A stretch of DNA of 64,000 bases. It comes from Spirosoma pollinicola (lineage in GTDB: Bacteria > Bacteroidota > Bacteroidia > Cytophagales > Spirosomataceae). Shown here piece by piece: positions 27,101 to 35,012 of the stretch (position 1 is its first letter; every line of letters begins with the position of its first letter). The notes below the pieces were generated by a model that had not been told where the DNA came from, did no database searches, and worked only from the letters and a program-made list of their open reading frames with translations. Location of the stretch: the NCBI RefSeq assembly GCF_002831565.1, contig NZ_CP025096.1, forward strand, positions 5,943,014-6,007,013. The letters run 5' to 3'. Made by a program: the position numbers and the translations under genes.

Positions 27101-27394
27101 TTCATCAAACTCAGAGATATTAACCTGTCGTATCGTGTACCACAAAGCCTGCTCACTAAAACGAAGCTTTTCTCTGGTGCCAGCATTGCGGTGTACGGAC
27201 GGAACCTATTTACAATTGTTGACAAGCTGAATTACTACACAGATCCTGAATTCAGTTACCAGGGTAATCCTACTCCAGGTAGCCAGTCTACATCGACACC
27301 TACAACGAACTCCTCTGTTGGTATCGGTATTAATACGACGGGTCAAACGCCACCTGTGCGCCAGTATGGTGTAAACATCAATCTTACGTTTTAG
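24164..27394 (+). CDS. SusC/RagA TonB-dependent transporter, paralogue of the divergent SusC
   Basis: A 1076-residue transporter: signal peptide ending in FPLLAQ, carboxypeptidase-D-like domain (AITGKITSSEDGSVLPGVTV), plug domain (IESVSILKGGQAATLYGSSG) and a barrel ending in YGVNINLTF. The N-terminal 130 residues parallel those of the divergent SusC at 20207-23503 motif by motif (TSSEDGSVLPGV versus TSSDDGSGLPGV, IRKNQREIGYAISKV versus IQRTEREIGTSIARI). The two are therefore diverged duplicates. It forms an operon with the SusD gene 23 bp downstream. The substrate is unknown and no hydrolase gene is adjacent. Confidence 0.95.
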   Translation: MRKFLLAQFILCLFAFPLLAQNRAITGKITSSEDGSVLPGVTVLIKGTNQGTTTNAEGAFQINAAKGATLQISFIGFATQSVTLDNQTTVNLALKPDASQLQEIVVTAQGIRKNQREIGYAISKVNTEDVTVGRSPQLAQALAGKVTGLAVYNVNNSVDPAVKIVLRGYRSLTGNNEALVVLDGMQTTSTILSTINPNDIESVSILKGGQAATLYGSSGINGALIITTKKGAKGKLKVNYSNSTNFEQISFMPQTQDKYGSGSHYATAFGTAGYKTDYLARMADNWRSYENQQYGDAFDGSLRIQGRTAEDGSQLLIPYSAVPNGRRKAFNTGVSVNNQVNFQGGDETSSFYMSIENQSVNGIVPGDKSNRTGTRLSATKEYGKLTASFNAGYVQGVYNRTSSDFYNNVLNQPANLPLSDLRNWQTNPLANPNGFYNDYYNNPYFEADNNRLNYKDANINGNLNLTLKATNWLSITNRVGIMNNSRTGKNTTGKFTYTDWAKSKSFIPAPFFRDGDGTGIYRAITDTPGSVLDYSGTENVINNEFQVQLSKDLGPLSNRLILGNSLYQRTTNNIGVGSNSIVVPDVYNVSNRQGILTGGQILTQERRLGYYADLTMNYKNYLIVNGSFRFDQTSKFYKPNRAANFWSYPYYGAAVSFIATDAFPSIKSEFLNYFKLRANYNKNANDNIPLYGLDLTYPNGTSFPYGSTVGLTVGNTLPDPNLKPETVYSSEIGGEFQLLNNRINVDVSAYTQNSKGQVITVRVPNSTGFQNLLINVGETKNWGYEAEVKYLIARGGKFSWDASVRYSYNDNKVVDLYPGINEFQIGGFSYANTNVIKDQRFPILKTDGYQYAPDNSGRVLVNATTGYPLRNTSLLPRGGVLPRHIAGLGSKMEYGNFGFTFNFEYRGGNVMFSDLGRQMTFTGTGKWTEDRAPHVFPNSAILNADGSVSANATNVREAEYSLWVDNYRLISENFVTPGWFIKLRDINLSYRVPQSLLTKTKLFSGASIAVYGRNLFTIVDKLNYYTDPEFSYQGNPTPGSQSTSTPTTNSSVGIGINTTGQTPPVRQYGVNINLTF

Positions 27395-27417
27395 TCAACA
27401 GCAACATAGAACTTGAT

Positions 27418-28965
27418 ATGAAATTCAAAATACTAATTATAGCTGCTTTAGTGACCTTGGCAGGTAGTAGTTGCAATACCAAACAATTTTTGGATATCAA
27501 TACGAACCCAAACCAGTTGCCAACTTCATTACCGAACTATGTGTTTACCAATGCGCTGAATACAACAGCGACGAACATAGCCGGAAACACGAATGGACAG
27601 GGGTCGAACGAGCTTGGTTTTTACTGGTCAGGTCAGTGGACACAGGGAAATGGGTATATTATCGTTACGTCCCAATTTGCCTATCAATTCACCAACGGTG
27701 ATTTTAATTATTGGGATAGTTATTACGACAATCTGGAAGATTATCAGTTTGTGATCAATAACGCTGATGCCAATAACCAGAAGTTTTTGAAAGGGCCTTC
27801 TAAGGTGATGAAAGCCATGCTATTTCAGCAACTGGTTGATCTGTATGGTAACATACCTTATACAGATGCGCTGAAAGCCGCTGCTGTACTGGCGCCAAAA
27901 TTCGATGATCAGAAAGCTGTTTATGCATCCCTGATCACGGCACTGGACGAAGCGATTGTCGATTTAAAAGCGAATCCGTTCAGTGGCAGTTTCGGTACGT
28001 CGGATATTGCTTTTGGTGGTAACACGACGAAATGGATTCAATTCGCAAATTCCCTTAAGATGCGCATTCTGATTCGTCAGTCGAAAGTTTCGAGTCTGGA
28101 TTCATACATCAAGACCGAAATCAATAAGATCGTAACAGAAGGTTCAGGATTTCTTACAGGATATGATGCCACTATTGGTGGCCCCTCTTTCTTCCAACCC
28201 GCAGCAGGGCAGTTAAACCCTGTTTATGACCGTTGGGGCTATAACGAGACAGGTGCTAAACGGGCATTGAATAACTTCCCACGGCCAACGAAATTTCTGA
28301 TTGATAACCTGAAAGCATCCGGTGATACACTGCGGTTGAAACGGATAGCTTATGCTGCCGGTGGCGAAAACAGTAACACACCTGGAGTTAGCACGAAAGC
28401 TGAAATTGCGGCTAACTATGTGGGTACGCCATTTGGAGCCAGCTCTGGCTATTTACCTGCCAATACTTCATCTGTAGGACCAAGCCTGCTGGTGAAAGGT
28501 GAGTACAACCGGGCCTATGTTGTTATGACGGCGTCGGAAGTTCAGTTCCTGCTGGCAGAAGCTAAACAACGGTATACGGATGTTACCTTACCAAGTACAG
28601 CTAAGGCTTATTTTGAAGAAGGTATCGTACAATCGTTCCGCGTGTTGGGTGCTAATACTGCCGGTGCTGCTGCTTTCAAAGGTAGCAAAGTCGTGAATTA
28701 TGACTGGGATGCCTCTACAGACAAACTAGCCGCTATTGCTGTCCAGAAATGGGTTGCCTTGACGAACTTCAGCGGTCTGGAATCATGGGCTGAATTCCGT
28801 CGGACTAATCTGCCGGTTACACCCCAAAGTATTCAGGTGCCTGATACGAAACGCCCAACTCGTCTCTTCTATCCGAACACAGAAGGAGGGTCAAACTCAG
28901 CAAACGTAACTGCACAAGGGACTATTGATGTTTTTGCAACTAAACTGTTCTGGGACGTTGATTAA
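27418..28965 (+). CDS. SusD-like lipoprotein (SusD_2 type)
   Basis: A 515-residue lipoprotein with signal LVTLAGSSC, then NTKQFLDINTNPNQLP, the typical SusD_2 start. Helical repeats include GPSKVMKAMLFQQLVDLYGN and the C-terminal region has WVALTNFSGLESWAEFRRTN. It partners the SusC gene just upstream. It shares architecture with the SusD at 18680-20185, which supports duplication of the whole SusC-SusD pair. This operon has no DUF1735 gene and ends at a strong terminator. Confidence 0.94.
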   Translation: MKFKILIIAALVTLAGSSCNTKQFLDINTNPNQLPTSLPNYVFTNALNTTATNIAGNTNGQGSNELGFYWSGQWTQGNGYIIVTSQFAYQFTNGDFNYWDSYYDNLEDYQFVINNADANNQKFLKGPSKVMKAMLFQQLVDLYGNIPYTDALKAAAVLAPKFDDQKAVYASLITALDEAIVDLKANPFSGSFGTSDIAFGGNTTKWIQFANSLKMRILIRQSKVSSLDSYIKTEINKIVTEGSGFLTGYDATIGGPSFFQPAAGQLNPVYDRWGYNETGAKRALNNFPRPTKFLIDNLKASGDTLRLKRIAYAAGGENSNTPGVSTKAEIAANYVGTPFGASSGYLPANTSSVGPSLLVKGEYNRAYVVMTASEVQFLLAEAKQRYTDVTLPSTAKAYFEEGIVQSFRVLGANTAGAAAFKGSKVVNYDWDASTDKLAAIAVQKWVALTNFSGLESWAEFRRTNLPVTPQSIQVPDTKRPTRLFYPNTEGGSNSANVTAQGTIDVFATKLFWDVD

Positions 28966-28992
28966 ACGCTCCGAATGCACTAGATAAACAAG

Positions 28993-29025
28993 AAGAGGTC
29001 ATCCTAGTGGTGACCTCTTTTTTTA
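28993..29025 (+). terminator. Intrinsic terminator after the third SusC/SusD operon
   Basis: Perfect 9-bp stem (28993-29001 with 29011-29019), 9-nt loop and a run of seven or more T, 27 bp after the SusD stop codon. Confidence 0.92.
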
Positions 29026-29051
29026 TTTAACCCAAGAGCTACTATGTAAAA

Positions 29052-29080
29052 AAAGCGAGCCGACATTGTCAGCTCGCTTT
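29052..29080. terminator. Second hairpin, terminator-like
   Basis: Perfect 9-bp stem (29052-29060 with 29072-29080) with an A tract before and a short T tract after it. It backs up the terminator 30 bp upstream or stops antisense transcription. Confidence 0.75.
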
Positions 29081-29430
29081 CTGCATTACGCTTTATCCAA
29101 CTATTAAAAAATTAGTATCCAAAAGATGCTTATACTGTTTACTAGGTCACCTAATGTAATAAAGTCTTTATTTATTACAGGTTGACTGTGTCTATGAAAG
29201 CTATTTATAAGCACCGGAATCAAGACGGAATATAGAGCTTAATCAGGTTGGAAGTGGATTAAATAGGCATAATGTATACTATACGGTATGTTTATTAATT
29301 TTTCGGTATGCATTTTTTCATAGTGTGCTAAATATATTCCTGTGCGACTTTAATGGTAACTGCTAATCCGTTTAACCTAAACTTTTTGTCTGAAAGGAAG
29401 TTAATCTATAAAATTAGCTGACTCAACGCC

Positions 29431-29937
29431 ATGAAAGATGAAAAGGAAGTAGAACGGGACGATGCCCAGATAAATGGCCGTACTGAAGGCCCATTTAGTT
29501 CTGACGATACCGATGTAGATCGGCAGGCACAGGACAATAAAAATACATACGAGCAGGAAAATTCTGCCAATGGGCTCGATAGCCAGCAGGTTCGGGGTGG
29601 TCAGGATGGACGCAATAACCGAGGTGTAGGTAGCACCGACATGGATAGTAAAAATGGGGTTCTTCGCATGGGTGATATTACCAACAGCACGATGGAAGTA
29701 ACTGAAGAAGGTATGGAGTCTGCCATTGCTGATGGTAAGAAAACCAATACAGCCATGGTCGATGTAACAACTGAGGGCCCCGACGATTATGCGTCGAATG
29801 ATAAGGTTCCAGTTCCAAAAGCACAGGAAGCCGCCAAAAAGCAGGATGACGACCAAACATCCGACAGCGAGCAGGAAGAACGCGAAGAGGATGTTGCCCA
29901 AACAGGCACGGATCTCAATAATCAGCCTGCCTATTAA
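29431..29937 (+). CDS. Acidic, disordered-looking hypothetical protein (168 aa)
   Basis: I do not recognise a family. The protein is hydrophilic and acidic, rich in Asp, Glu, Gln, Asn and Ser, has no cysteine, and shows no signal peptide or membrane segment. A central, more ordered stretch reads GVLRMGDITNSTMEVTEEGM. The C-terminus is almost all charged (QTSDSEQEEREEDVAQTG). It is followed 54 bp later by a second protein of the same character, so the two probably form an operon. A minus-strand frame overlaps it, but I prefer this strand because of the partner gene. A stress or desiccation role is possible, by analogy with other disordered bacterial proteins only. Confidence 0.65.
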   Translation: MKDEKEVERDDAQINGRTEGPFSSDDTDVDRQAQDNKNTYEQENSANGLDSQQVRGGQDGRNNRGVGSTDMDSKNGVLRMGDITNSTMEVTEEGMESAIADGKKTNTAMVDVTTEGPDDYASNDKVPVPKAQEAAKKQDDDQTSDSEQEEREEDVAQTGTDLNNQPAY

Positions 29938-29991
29938 CTGACTTTTAAGTAGTAAATCTTAATAATACTCAACACTTAACTAATCAACGTT

Positions 29992-30378
29992 ATGAGCGTA
30001 AGTAGCAATTCCCGGAAAGAAAGTACTGAGTCATATGCGGCTCAGGGCATGCACAACACGATGGGTATTCTCCCCGAGTTGGCGCAGTTGAATGATAAGA
30101 ATCTGGACAATGACCTGCCATCTCGTGTTGCCGACAGTAACGACACCGATGTACCGGGTGATGTAGCCGTGGCCGATGCCACTGTAGCCGAAGCAGACGA
30201 TGCCGATGGTATTTCAGGTGAGGCTATTGACGAGTCAAAACGGGCGTCATGGGGACAACCGCGCGCGTCGGAAGATGACAATGTTGAAGCCAATAAGGAT
30301 TGGAAAACAAACACAAGTGAAGAGACTGTGCCGGCCACCCGTGCCAATGAGCCAGATCGGACGTTAGGAAACGCCTAG
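29992..30378 (+). CDS. Acidic, disordered-looking hypothetical protein (128 aa)
   Basis: A 128-residue protein with no recognised domain: no Cys, no hydrophobic segment, rich in Asp, Ala, Glu, Asn and Thr. It begins with SSNSRKESTESYAAQGMHN and has a short possibly helical part, MGILPELAQLNDKNLDND. The middle is Asp/Val/Ala-rich (DVPGDVAVADATVAEADD). It shares composition but no obvious alignment with the upstream gene. Its stop codon is 12 bp before a long inverted repeat that separates it from the convergent meaB gene. Confidence 0.65.
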   Translation: MSVSSNSRKESTESYAAQGMHNTMGILPELAQLNDKNLDNDLPSRVADSNDTDVPGDVAVADATVAEADDADGISGEAIDESKRASWGQPRASEDDNVEANKDWKTNTSEETVPATRANEPDRTLGNA

Positions 30379-30390
30379 TTTAATGAATAG

Positions 30391-30520
30391 TGTATAATGA
30401 AGAATGAATGACAAAGTGCGTAGTAATCTTGAAAAAGATTAGCGTAGTCTTGGCAATCAGTATTTTACCATTCAGAGATGCCCAGCTTATTTATTGTCAT
30501 TATACATTCTTCATTATACA
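30391..30520. repeat. Long inverted repeat between convergent genes
   Basis: Arms 30391-30413 and 30495-30520 are complementary over 23 bases apart from a 3-nt insertion in the right arm. The 81-nt loop contains its own 7-bp hairpin (TAATCTT...AAGATTA near 30423-30440). The right arm ends just before the meaB stop codon. One of the intergenic hairpin class described under findings. Confidence 0.85.
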
Positions 30521-30521
30521 T

Positions 30522-31493
30522 TTACCTCAATAGCATATCAACAGCAAGGGTTGGAAGTATAGCCCCTGCCTGAACCTGTTCCTCAATAACAATAAGGTTG
30601 TCATATATTCCCGGCTGTTCGTAAAAGCGGCTTTCCAGTCGTTGACGAAGTAAAGACCGGAACCAGGTTAGTTGTTGCTCCTGCCGTCGGCGGGCACGAT
30701 AGCCGTTTTTCGTAGTCAATTGCTGATGCTCATGAATAGTTACCCAAACATCCGCTATGCCTATACCCGTCGTAGCTGAACAGGTGAGCACGGGGGGAAA
30801 CCAGCCCATGCCTGTAGGAGGAAAAAGGTGAAGAGCATTCTGATATTCAAGCCGGGCAAGTTTAGCGTGGAGTTGATTGTCACCATCCGCTTTAGTGATT
30901 GTGAGTGCATCGGCCAATTCCATAATACCGCGTTTCATACCCTGTAATTCATCGCCCGCACCCGCTAGCATGAGCAGCAAAAAGAAATCGACCATGCCAT
31001 GCACAACGGTTTCGGACTGCCCCACACCCACGGTTTCAACCAGAATGATATCGAAACCAGCCGCTTCACATAGCAGCATTGTTTCGCGGGTGCGGTGACC
31101 AACACCCCCCAGTGAATCACCAGCAGGAGAGGGGCGAATATAAGCGGCTGGATTCATGGATAGTGTCTCCATGCGCGTCTTGTCGCCCAGCAGGCTGCCG
31201 CCCGAACGCTGGCTGGTTGGATCAACCGTTAATACCGCCAGCCGATGGCCAAGGCTGGTTAAGTAGGTGCCGAACGATTCGATAAATGTGCTTTTACCTA
31301 CGCCCGGCACTCCTGTAATACCAATGCGAATCGATTTTCCCGTTTCTGGTAAAATACGCTCCAGCACCTGTTGCGCCAAAAGCTGATCGTCGGCACGTCG
31401 GCTTTCAATGAGGGTGATAGCCTGACTCAACAGCAATCGGTCTCCGGCAAGGATTGCGTTGGCGTAATGATCAGGAGCGAAACGGTGGCGCAT
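30522..31493 (-). CDS. meaB: Methylmalonyl-CoA mutase-associated GTPase MeaB
   Basis: A 323-residue G3E-family P-loop GTPase. Walker A is GVPGVGKSTF, switch I lies around TVDPTSQRSGGSLLGDK, and ETVGVGQSE is the MeaB/ArgK signature. ITKADG is the base-recognition motif. MeaB protects and reloads the adenosylcobalamin cofactor of methylmalonyl-CoA mutase in propionate and succinyl-CoA metabolism. The mutase genes are not in this window. It is the last gene of a minus-strand run queA-ispD-meaB and starts 42 bp after ispD ends. Confidence 0.94.
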   Translation of the reverse strand: MRHRFAPDHYANAILAGDRLLLSQAITLIESRRADDQLLAQQVLERILPETGKSIRIGITGVPGVGKSTFIESFGTYLTSLGHRLAVLTVDPTSQRSGGSLLGDKTRMETLSMNPAAYIRPSPAGDSLGGVGHRTRETMLLCEAAGFDIILVETVGVGQSETVVHGMVDFFLLLMLAGAGDELQGMKRGIMELADALTITKADGDNQLHAKLARLEYQNALHLFPPTGMGWFPPVLTCSATTGIGIADVWVTIHEHQQLTTKNGYRARRRQEQQLTWFRSLLRQRLESRFYEQPGIYDNLIVIEEQVQAGAILPTLAVDMLLR

Positions 31494-31535
31494 TGGGTGT
31501 GGTTGTTGGTTGTTTATGAGTAGTCAGCAACCCGC

Positions 31536-32264
31536 TCATCTTAAATCCTCAGGCGTTGTGATCTTTATATTTTCGTAAGATCCATCAATCAATGTAATGG
31601 CGAAGCCGGCATATTCCATAACACTGGCACAGTCAGTGAAAAAAGGTTGTTCGTCGGTTTTGAACGCCTGCCGAAATAAATCCAGTTGAAAGGTCTGCGG
31701 AGTTTGAACCAGTCGATACTGAGTACGGTCAACAGCCTGACTGACACCATCGGCGCTAACAATCCGGACAGAATCTTTCACGGGCACACAGGTTACAGCC
31801 GAGCCAGTACGGGCGGCCGTCTCAAAACTAGCCCGAATAATGTCTGGTGAAACGAACGGCCGAACCCCGTCGTGAACGGCTACTAATCCGGTTGGCACCT
31901 GAATCGCGTTCAAGCCATTCCGCACCGACTGGAAGCGTGAAGAACCCCCGTCAATGATCTGGATGTTGGGGTGAAAATTGTGTTCGTTACAAAGTTTTTC
32001 CCACATTGATCGTTCACGGACGGGCAGAACGAGGATAACGTGAAGAGAGCCTTCGTTAACTAGTTCAGATTGTGAGGTTCCGGTCTGTAAAAAGATTGGC
32101 TCAAAGAGTCGAACCGCTAAAAATCGCTCGATAGTATGCTGAAGGATAGGCTTACCGTTGAGGAGCAGGAACTGCTTCGGTATATCAGATTTCATCCGGC
32201 TGCCGCTGCCGCCAGCAACAATGATGGCAAAAAAATTAGTGGTAAGTGGTAAGTCGTCTGTCAT
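31536..32264 (-). CDS. ispD: 2-C-methyl-D-erythritol 4-phosphate cytidylyltransferase
   Basis: A 242-residue IspD: the nucleotide-binding N-terminus VAGGSGSRMKSDIPKQFLLL, the substrate loop AVHDGVRPFV, and the TPQTF motif near the C-terminus. It makes CDP-methylerythritol from MEP and CTP, the third step of the non-mevalonate isoprenoid pathway, in the cytoplasm. About 25 residues between LQHTIERFLAV and HVILVLP are less family-like than the rest but keep the reading frame. The N-terminal TDDLPLTT codons lie in a short inverted repeat shared with the queA-ispD spacer. Confidence 0.93.
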   Translation of the reverse strand: MTDDLPLTTNFFAIIVAGGSGSRMKSDIPKQFLLLNGKPILQHTIERFLAVRLFEPIFLQTGTSQSELVNEGSLHVILVLPVRERSMWEKLCNEHNFHPNIQIIDGGSSRFQSVRNGLNAIQVPTGLVAVHDGVRPFVSPDIIRASFETAARTGSAVTCVPVKDSVRIVSADGVSQAVDRTQYRLVQTPQTFQLDLFRQAFKTDEQPFFTDCASVMEYAGFAITLIDGSYENIKITTPEDLR

Positions 32265-32306
32265 AGGGCTAACACGCTCGACAAAACTACTTACTACTTA
32301 CCACTT
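32244..32306. repeat. Short inverted repeat across the ispD start
   Basis: An 11-bp perfect repeat (32244-32254 with 32296-32306, AAGTGGTAAGT). The left arm is inside the first codons of ispD and the right arm is in the spacer after queA. In the mRNA it could fold over the ispD start codon. Confidence 0.55.
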
Positions 32307-32334
32307 TCCAACCGCAAAGCGCAGTCGTTACTCC

Positions 32335-33378
32335 TTAAATAATCAGCATGGCATCGCCATAGCTAAAGAAACGATACTTTTCCTTTATGGCCACCTGATA
32401 GGCTTCCTTGATGAGTTCGTGACCACCAAAAGCGCTCGTCATCATGATCAGAATAGATTCTGGAAGGTGCAAACTCGTCAGCAACGAATTGGCAATTTTG
32501 AAATCGTATGGAGGGAAGATAAACTTATCCGTCCAGCCTTCAACGGGCTTCAACCGGCTGTTTGCCGATACTGATGATTCGAGGGCTTTCAGTGAAGTAG
32601 TGCCAACGGCACACACACGTCTGCCTGCGTCAAGAGCTGTATTCACAATCTTGGACGACTCTTCGGGAATCCGATAGTTTTCAGAATCCGTTTTGTGTTT
32701 GGTCAAGTCTTCAACGTCAACTTGGCGGAATGTACCCAGACCCACGTGCAGCGTGACGGGGGCAAAATGGATGCCTTTGATTTCCATCCGCTTCATCATG
32801 GCCTTGGTAAAGTGCAACCCGGCAGTTGGCGCGGCTACAGCACCTACATGCTGGGCAAAAACCGTTTGATACGCATCCCGGTCAGCTTCTTCGGCTTCCC
32901 GGTTCATTTCGCGGGGGATAGGAGTTTCGCCCAATTCGTCAACGGCTTTCATGAACTCCTCGTGATTACCATCGAACAGAAAACGAATTGTCCGGCCACG
33001 CGAAGTTGTATTATCAATTACCTCGGCAACTAGGTCACTATCACCAAAATATAATTTGTTGCCAACCCGAATTTTACGGGCGGGATCTACAAGTACATCC
33101 CAAAGTTTCATCTCGCGGTTCAGTTCGCGCAGGAGGAAAACTTCAATTTTTGCACCTGTTTTCTCTTTATTGCCATACAGCCGTGCCGGAAAAACTTTGG
33201 TGTTATTGATCACCATCACGTCGCCATCGCTGAAATAACTCAGCATATCCGAAAACTGCTTGTGTTCAATAGTTTTGGCTTTTCGGTCTATGACCATCAG
33301 CCGAGATTCACCCCGCTCAACCGGGTATTTGGCTATAAGACTTTCGGGTAAATCAAATTTGAATTCGGATAACTTCAT
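32335..33378 (-). CDS. queA: S-adenosylmethionine:tRNA ribosyltransferase-isomerase
   Basis: A 347-residue QueA of full family length. Motifs include LIAKYPVERGESRLMV near the start, VINNTKVFPARL, VGAVAAPTAGLHFT, VTLHVGLGTFRQV and the C-terminal LLTSLHLPESILIMMTSAF. It transfers ribose from SAM to 7-aminomethyl-7-deazaguanine in tRNA, making epoxyqueuosine, the next-to-last step of queuosine synthesis. It heads the minus-strand queA-ispD-meaB run. Confidence 0.95.
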   Translation of the reverse strand: MKLSEFKFDLPESLIAKYPVERGESRLMVIDRKAKTIEHKQFSDMLSYFSDGDVMVINNTKVFPARLYGNKEKTGAKIEVFLLRELNREMKLWDVLVDPARKIRVGNKLYFGDSDLVAEVIDNTTSRGRTIRFLFDGNHEEFMKAVDELGETPIPREMNREAEEADRDAYQTVFAQHVGAVAAPTAGLHFTKAMMKRMEIKGIHFAPVTLHVGLGTFRQVDVEDLTKHKTDSENYRIPEESSKIVNTALDAGRRVCAVGTTSLKALESSVSANSRLKPVEGWTDKFIFPPYDFKIANSLLTSLHLPESILIMMTSAFGGHELIKEAYQVAIKEKYRFFSYGDAMLII

Positions 33379-33435
33379 AATGTATTAGCACCAAAAAAGA
33401 ACAGCGTGTTTTTTGTAAAGGGCGCAAATATAGTG

Positions 33436-33470
33436 AAAAGTCCGGAAATTTTTACATGTTCCGGACTTTT
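33436..33470. terminator. Hairpin terminator upstream of queA
   Basis: A 12-bp stem (33436-33447 with 33459-33470) with an AT-rich loop. It lies 29 bp beyond the stop codon of the minus-strand small gene at 33499. The T run is longer on the plus strand (TTTTTTCTT) than on the minus strand. Confidence 0.8.
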
Positions 33471-33498
33471 TTCTTGCAAATATCGTAGAAATGACTTA

Positions 33499-33858
33499 TT
33501 AGGCCGCTGAAACAGGGTCAATTGGCTTTACAGCTCCATCCGTATTGACGTTGGCGCGGTCAGAAACATTGAATTTTGCCATAAGCTCAGGCGACACTTC
33601 ATTGGAATAGGTTCCTTGTGGCGACACGAAAACGCCTTTCATACCATTGGTAGCTGTAATTGCATATAGCGTCATTTCATCGCCGGGGTCAGAGGTGCCC
33701 TCAAAACGATGAAACTCATCGACCGTAAATTCTTCGCTTTTCAGCTTTGTTTCGGTACTTTTTTCTTCCAGAAAATCTTTTTTCGGGCCAAACTCATGCG
33801 TGTAGCCGCGTGTCCGAAGGTCTTCCATCGCTTCGGTCAGGGTCGTGAAATGGTTCAT
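33499..33858 (-). CDS. Conserved small hypothetical protein (119 aa)
   Basis: A 119-residue soluble protein beginning MNHFTTLTEAMEDLRTRGYT and containing EFTVDEFHRFEGTSDPGDEM and an AITATNGMKGVFV strand. It resembles small Bacteroidota proteins often labelled 'phosphoribosylpyrophosphate synthetase', but it has none of the PRPP synthetase motifs, so that label is not supported. The start at 33858 is chosen over the upstream one at 33894 because MNHFTTL begins the likely conserved domain. Flanking hairpins make it a single-gene unit. Confidence 0.78.
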   Translation of the reverse strand: MNHFTTLTEAMEDLRTRGYTHEFGPKKDFLEEKSTETKLKSEEFTVDEFHRFEGTSDPGDEMTLYAITATNGMKGVFVSPQGTYSNEVSPELMAKFNVSDRANVNTDGAVKPIDPVSAA

Positions 33859-34029
33859 AAGCGGAGAGTGTTTTTGTCTGGCTATAAAACTCAAAATAGA
33901 CCGCTATGGTTTAGGATTGATTTGGGTAGCCCGGCCCCGGAACAAGGTATGATTCATTAAACATTTAGCGCCGAAACCTGATTTATGGGTAATGATATTA
34001 TCAAATAGACACAACCTGACACGTTTCGT

Positions 34030-35010
34030 ATGATACATTCAGCCTGTAAACTGGTTGCTCTGGCCATTCTTGTTTCATCCTGTAATACCGATGATCCTGT
34101 TTTTGATGCCCCGATTAATCCCGATCGTATTGCGTTTTCGGCCACACGACAGTATCCAGAAGGAATTACTTACTCACCCGTACTGAATAAGTTTCTGGTT
34201 AGCTCAATTACGCAGGGGAAAGTGGGAACCGTAGATGAACAAGGCCGCTACGCCGACCTGATTACCAATGACCAGCAACTGATTAGTAGCATTGGTATGA
34301 AAGTGAGGGGTAATCAGCTTTATGTCTGTAATGGCGACCAGGGTGTGTCAACAAAAAGCTTGGCGCAAACGGCATTGAAAACGGCTGGTTTGTTTGTATA
34401 TGATCTTGTGTCGGGGCAAAATCTTCGCCGGGTAGATTTAGCTGCGCTGTTGCCCAATGTCAATCACTTTGCCAATGACATTACTTTCGACGATCAGGGA
34501 AATGCGTATGTGACTGACTCATTTGCACCAGTCATTTATAAAGTGCCCGCTGATACGACCAAGCCAACTATACTTGTCAATTCGCCCCTCTTTAATGGTG
34601 CACAGGGCTTCAACCTGAATGGTATTGTATATCATTCCGATAAATTCCTGATCGTGGTGAAGTCGAATGAAGGGAAATTGTTCAAAGTTGATTTGGCCAA
34701 CGCGAATAAAATTTCGGAGATAACAGGCGTTACCTTACTGAATGGCGATGGTATGCTCTTGTACAACAATGACTTATATGTTGTTAATAACCGTAAGCGG
34801 GTGTCGCAGGTGCGCAGTACCGATGGCTGGAAAACAGCCGCTATTGTTAAAACGGACAGTGTTGGCTATGATCAGGCAACAACCAATGTGCTGGTAAATA
34901 ATGCGATTTATTCACTTAACGCCCGTATTGATGACGTCGGCGCGGCTGTAGCAGCTAAAAACCCGGCCCTGCTTCAGGCTAATGAGTATAGCATTCAGAA
35001 GTTTAAATAA
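34030..35010 (+). CDS. SMP-30/NHL-type beta-propeller lipoprotein
   Basis: A 326-residue lipoprotein with signal LVALAILVSSC followed by NTDDP, an acidic tail that suits surface export. The body is a six-bladed propeller of the SMP-30/gluconolaconase/NHL superfamily: repeats such as YPEGITYSPVLNKFLVSS, NDITFDDQGNAYVTDSFAP and GDGMLLYNNDLYVVNN. Superfamily members bind or hydrolyse lactones and phosphoesters, but the catalytic residues cannot be assigned by eye, so it may be only a binding protein. It is convergent with the DUF1080 gene across a 26-bp perfect inverted repeat. Confidence 0.82.
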   Translation: MIHSACKLVALAILVSSCNTDDPVFDAPINPDRIAFSATRQYPEGITYSPVLNKFLVSSITQGKVGTVDEQGRYADLITNDQQLISSIGMKVRGNQLYVCNGDQGVSTKSLAQTALKTAGLFVYDLVSGQNLRRVDLAALLPNVNHFANDITFDDQGNAYVTDSFAPVIYKVPADTTKPTILVNSPLFNGAQGFNLNGIVYHSDKFLIVVKSNEGKLFKVDLANANKISEITGVTLLNGDGMLLYNNDLYVVNNRKRVSQVRSTDGWKTAAIVKTDSVGYDQATTNVLVNNAIYSLNARIDDVGAAVAAKNPALLQANEYSIQKFK

Positions 35011-35012
35011 GA

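Larger units (their letters stand above)
28966..29430. other. Intergenic region with two terminator hairpins
   Basis: About 465 bp without a gene. It contains the terminator at 28993-29025, a second hairpin at 29052-29080 and then AT-rich sequence leading to the acidic-protein genes. CGGTATG occurs twice about 20 bp apart near 29285-29310, possibly a small operator, but this is weak. Confidence 0.6.

Noticed and set aside
29281..29320. CGGTATG direct repeat as an operator
   Set aside because: Only two copies and no known binding protein; too weak to call.
29401..29901. Minus-strand 166-aa hydrophobic frame
   Set aside because: It is the antisense of the acidic protein; Asp/Glu codons read backwards give hydrophobic residues. 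The plus strand has a matching partner gene.
33499..33858. Label 'phosphoribosylpyrophosphate synthetase' for the small protein
   Set aside because: None of the PRPP synthetase motifs are present and the protein is too short.
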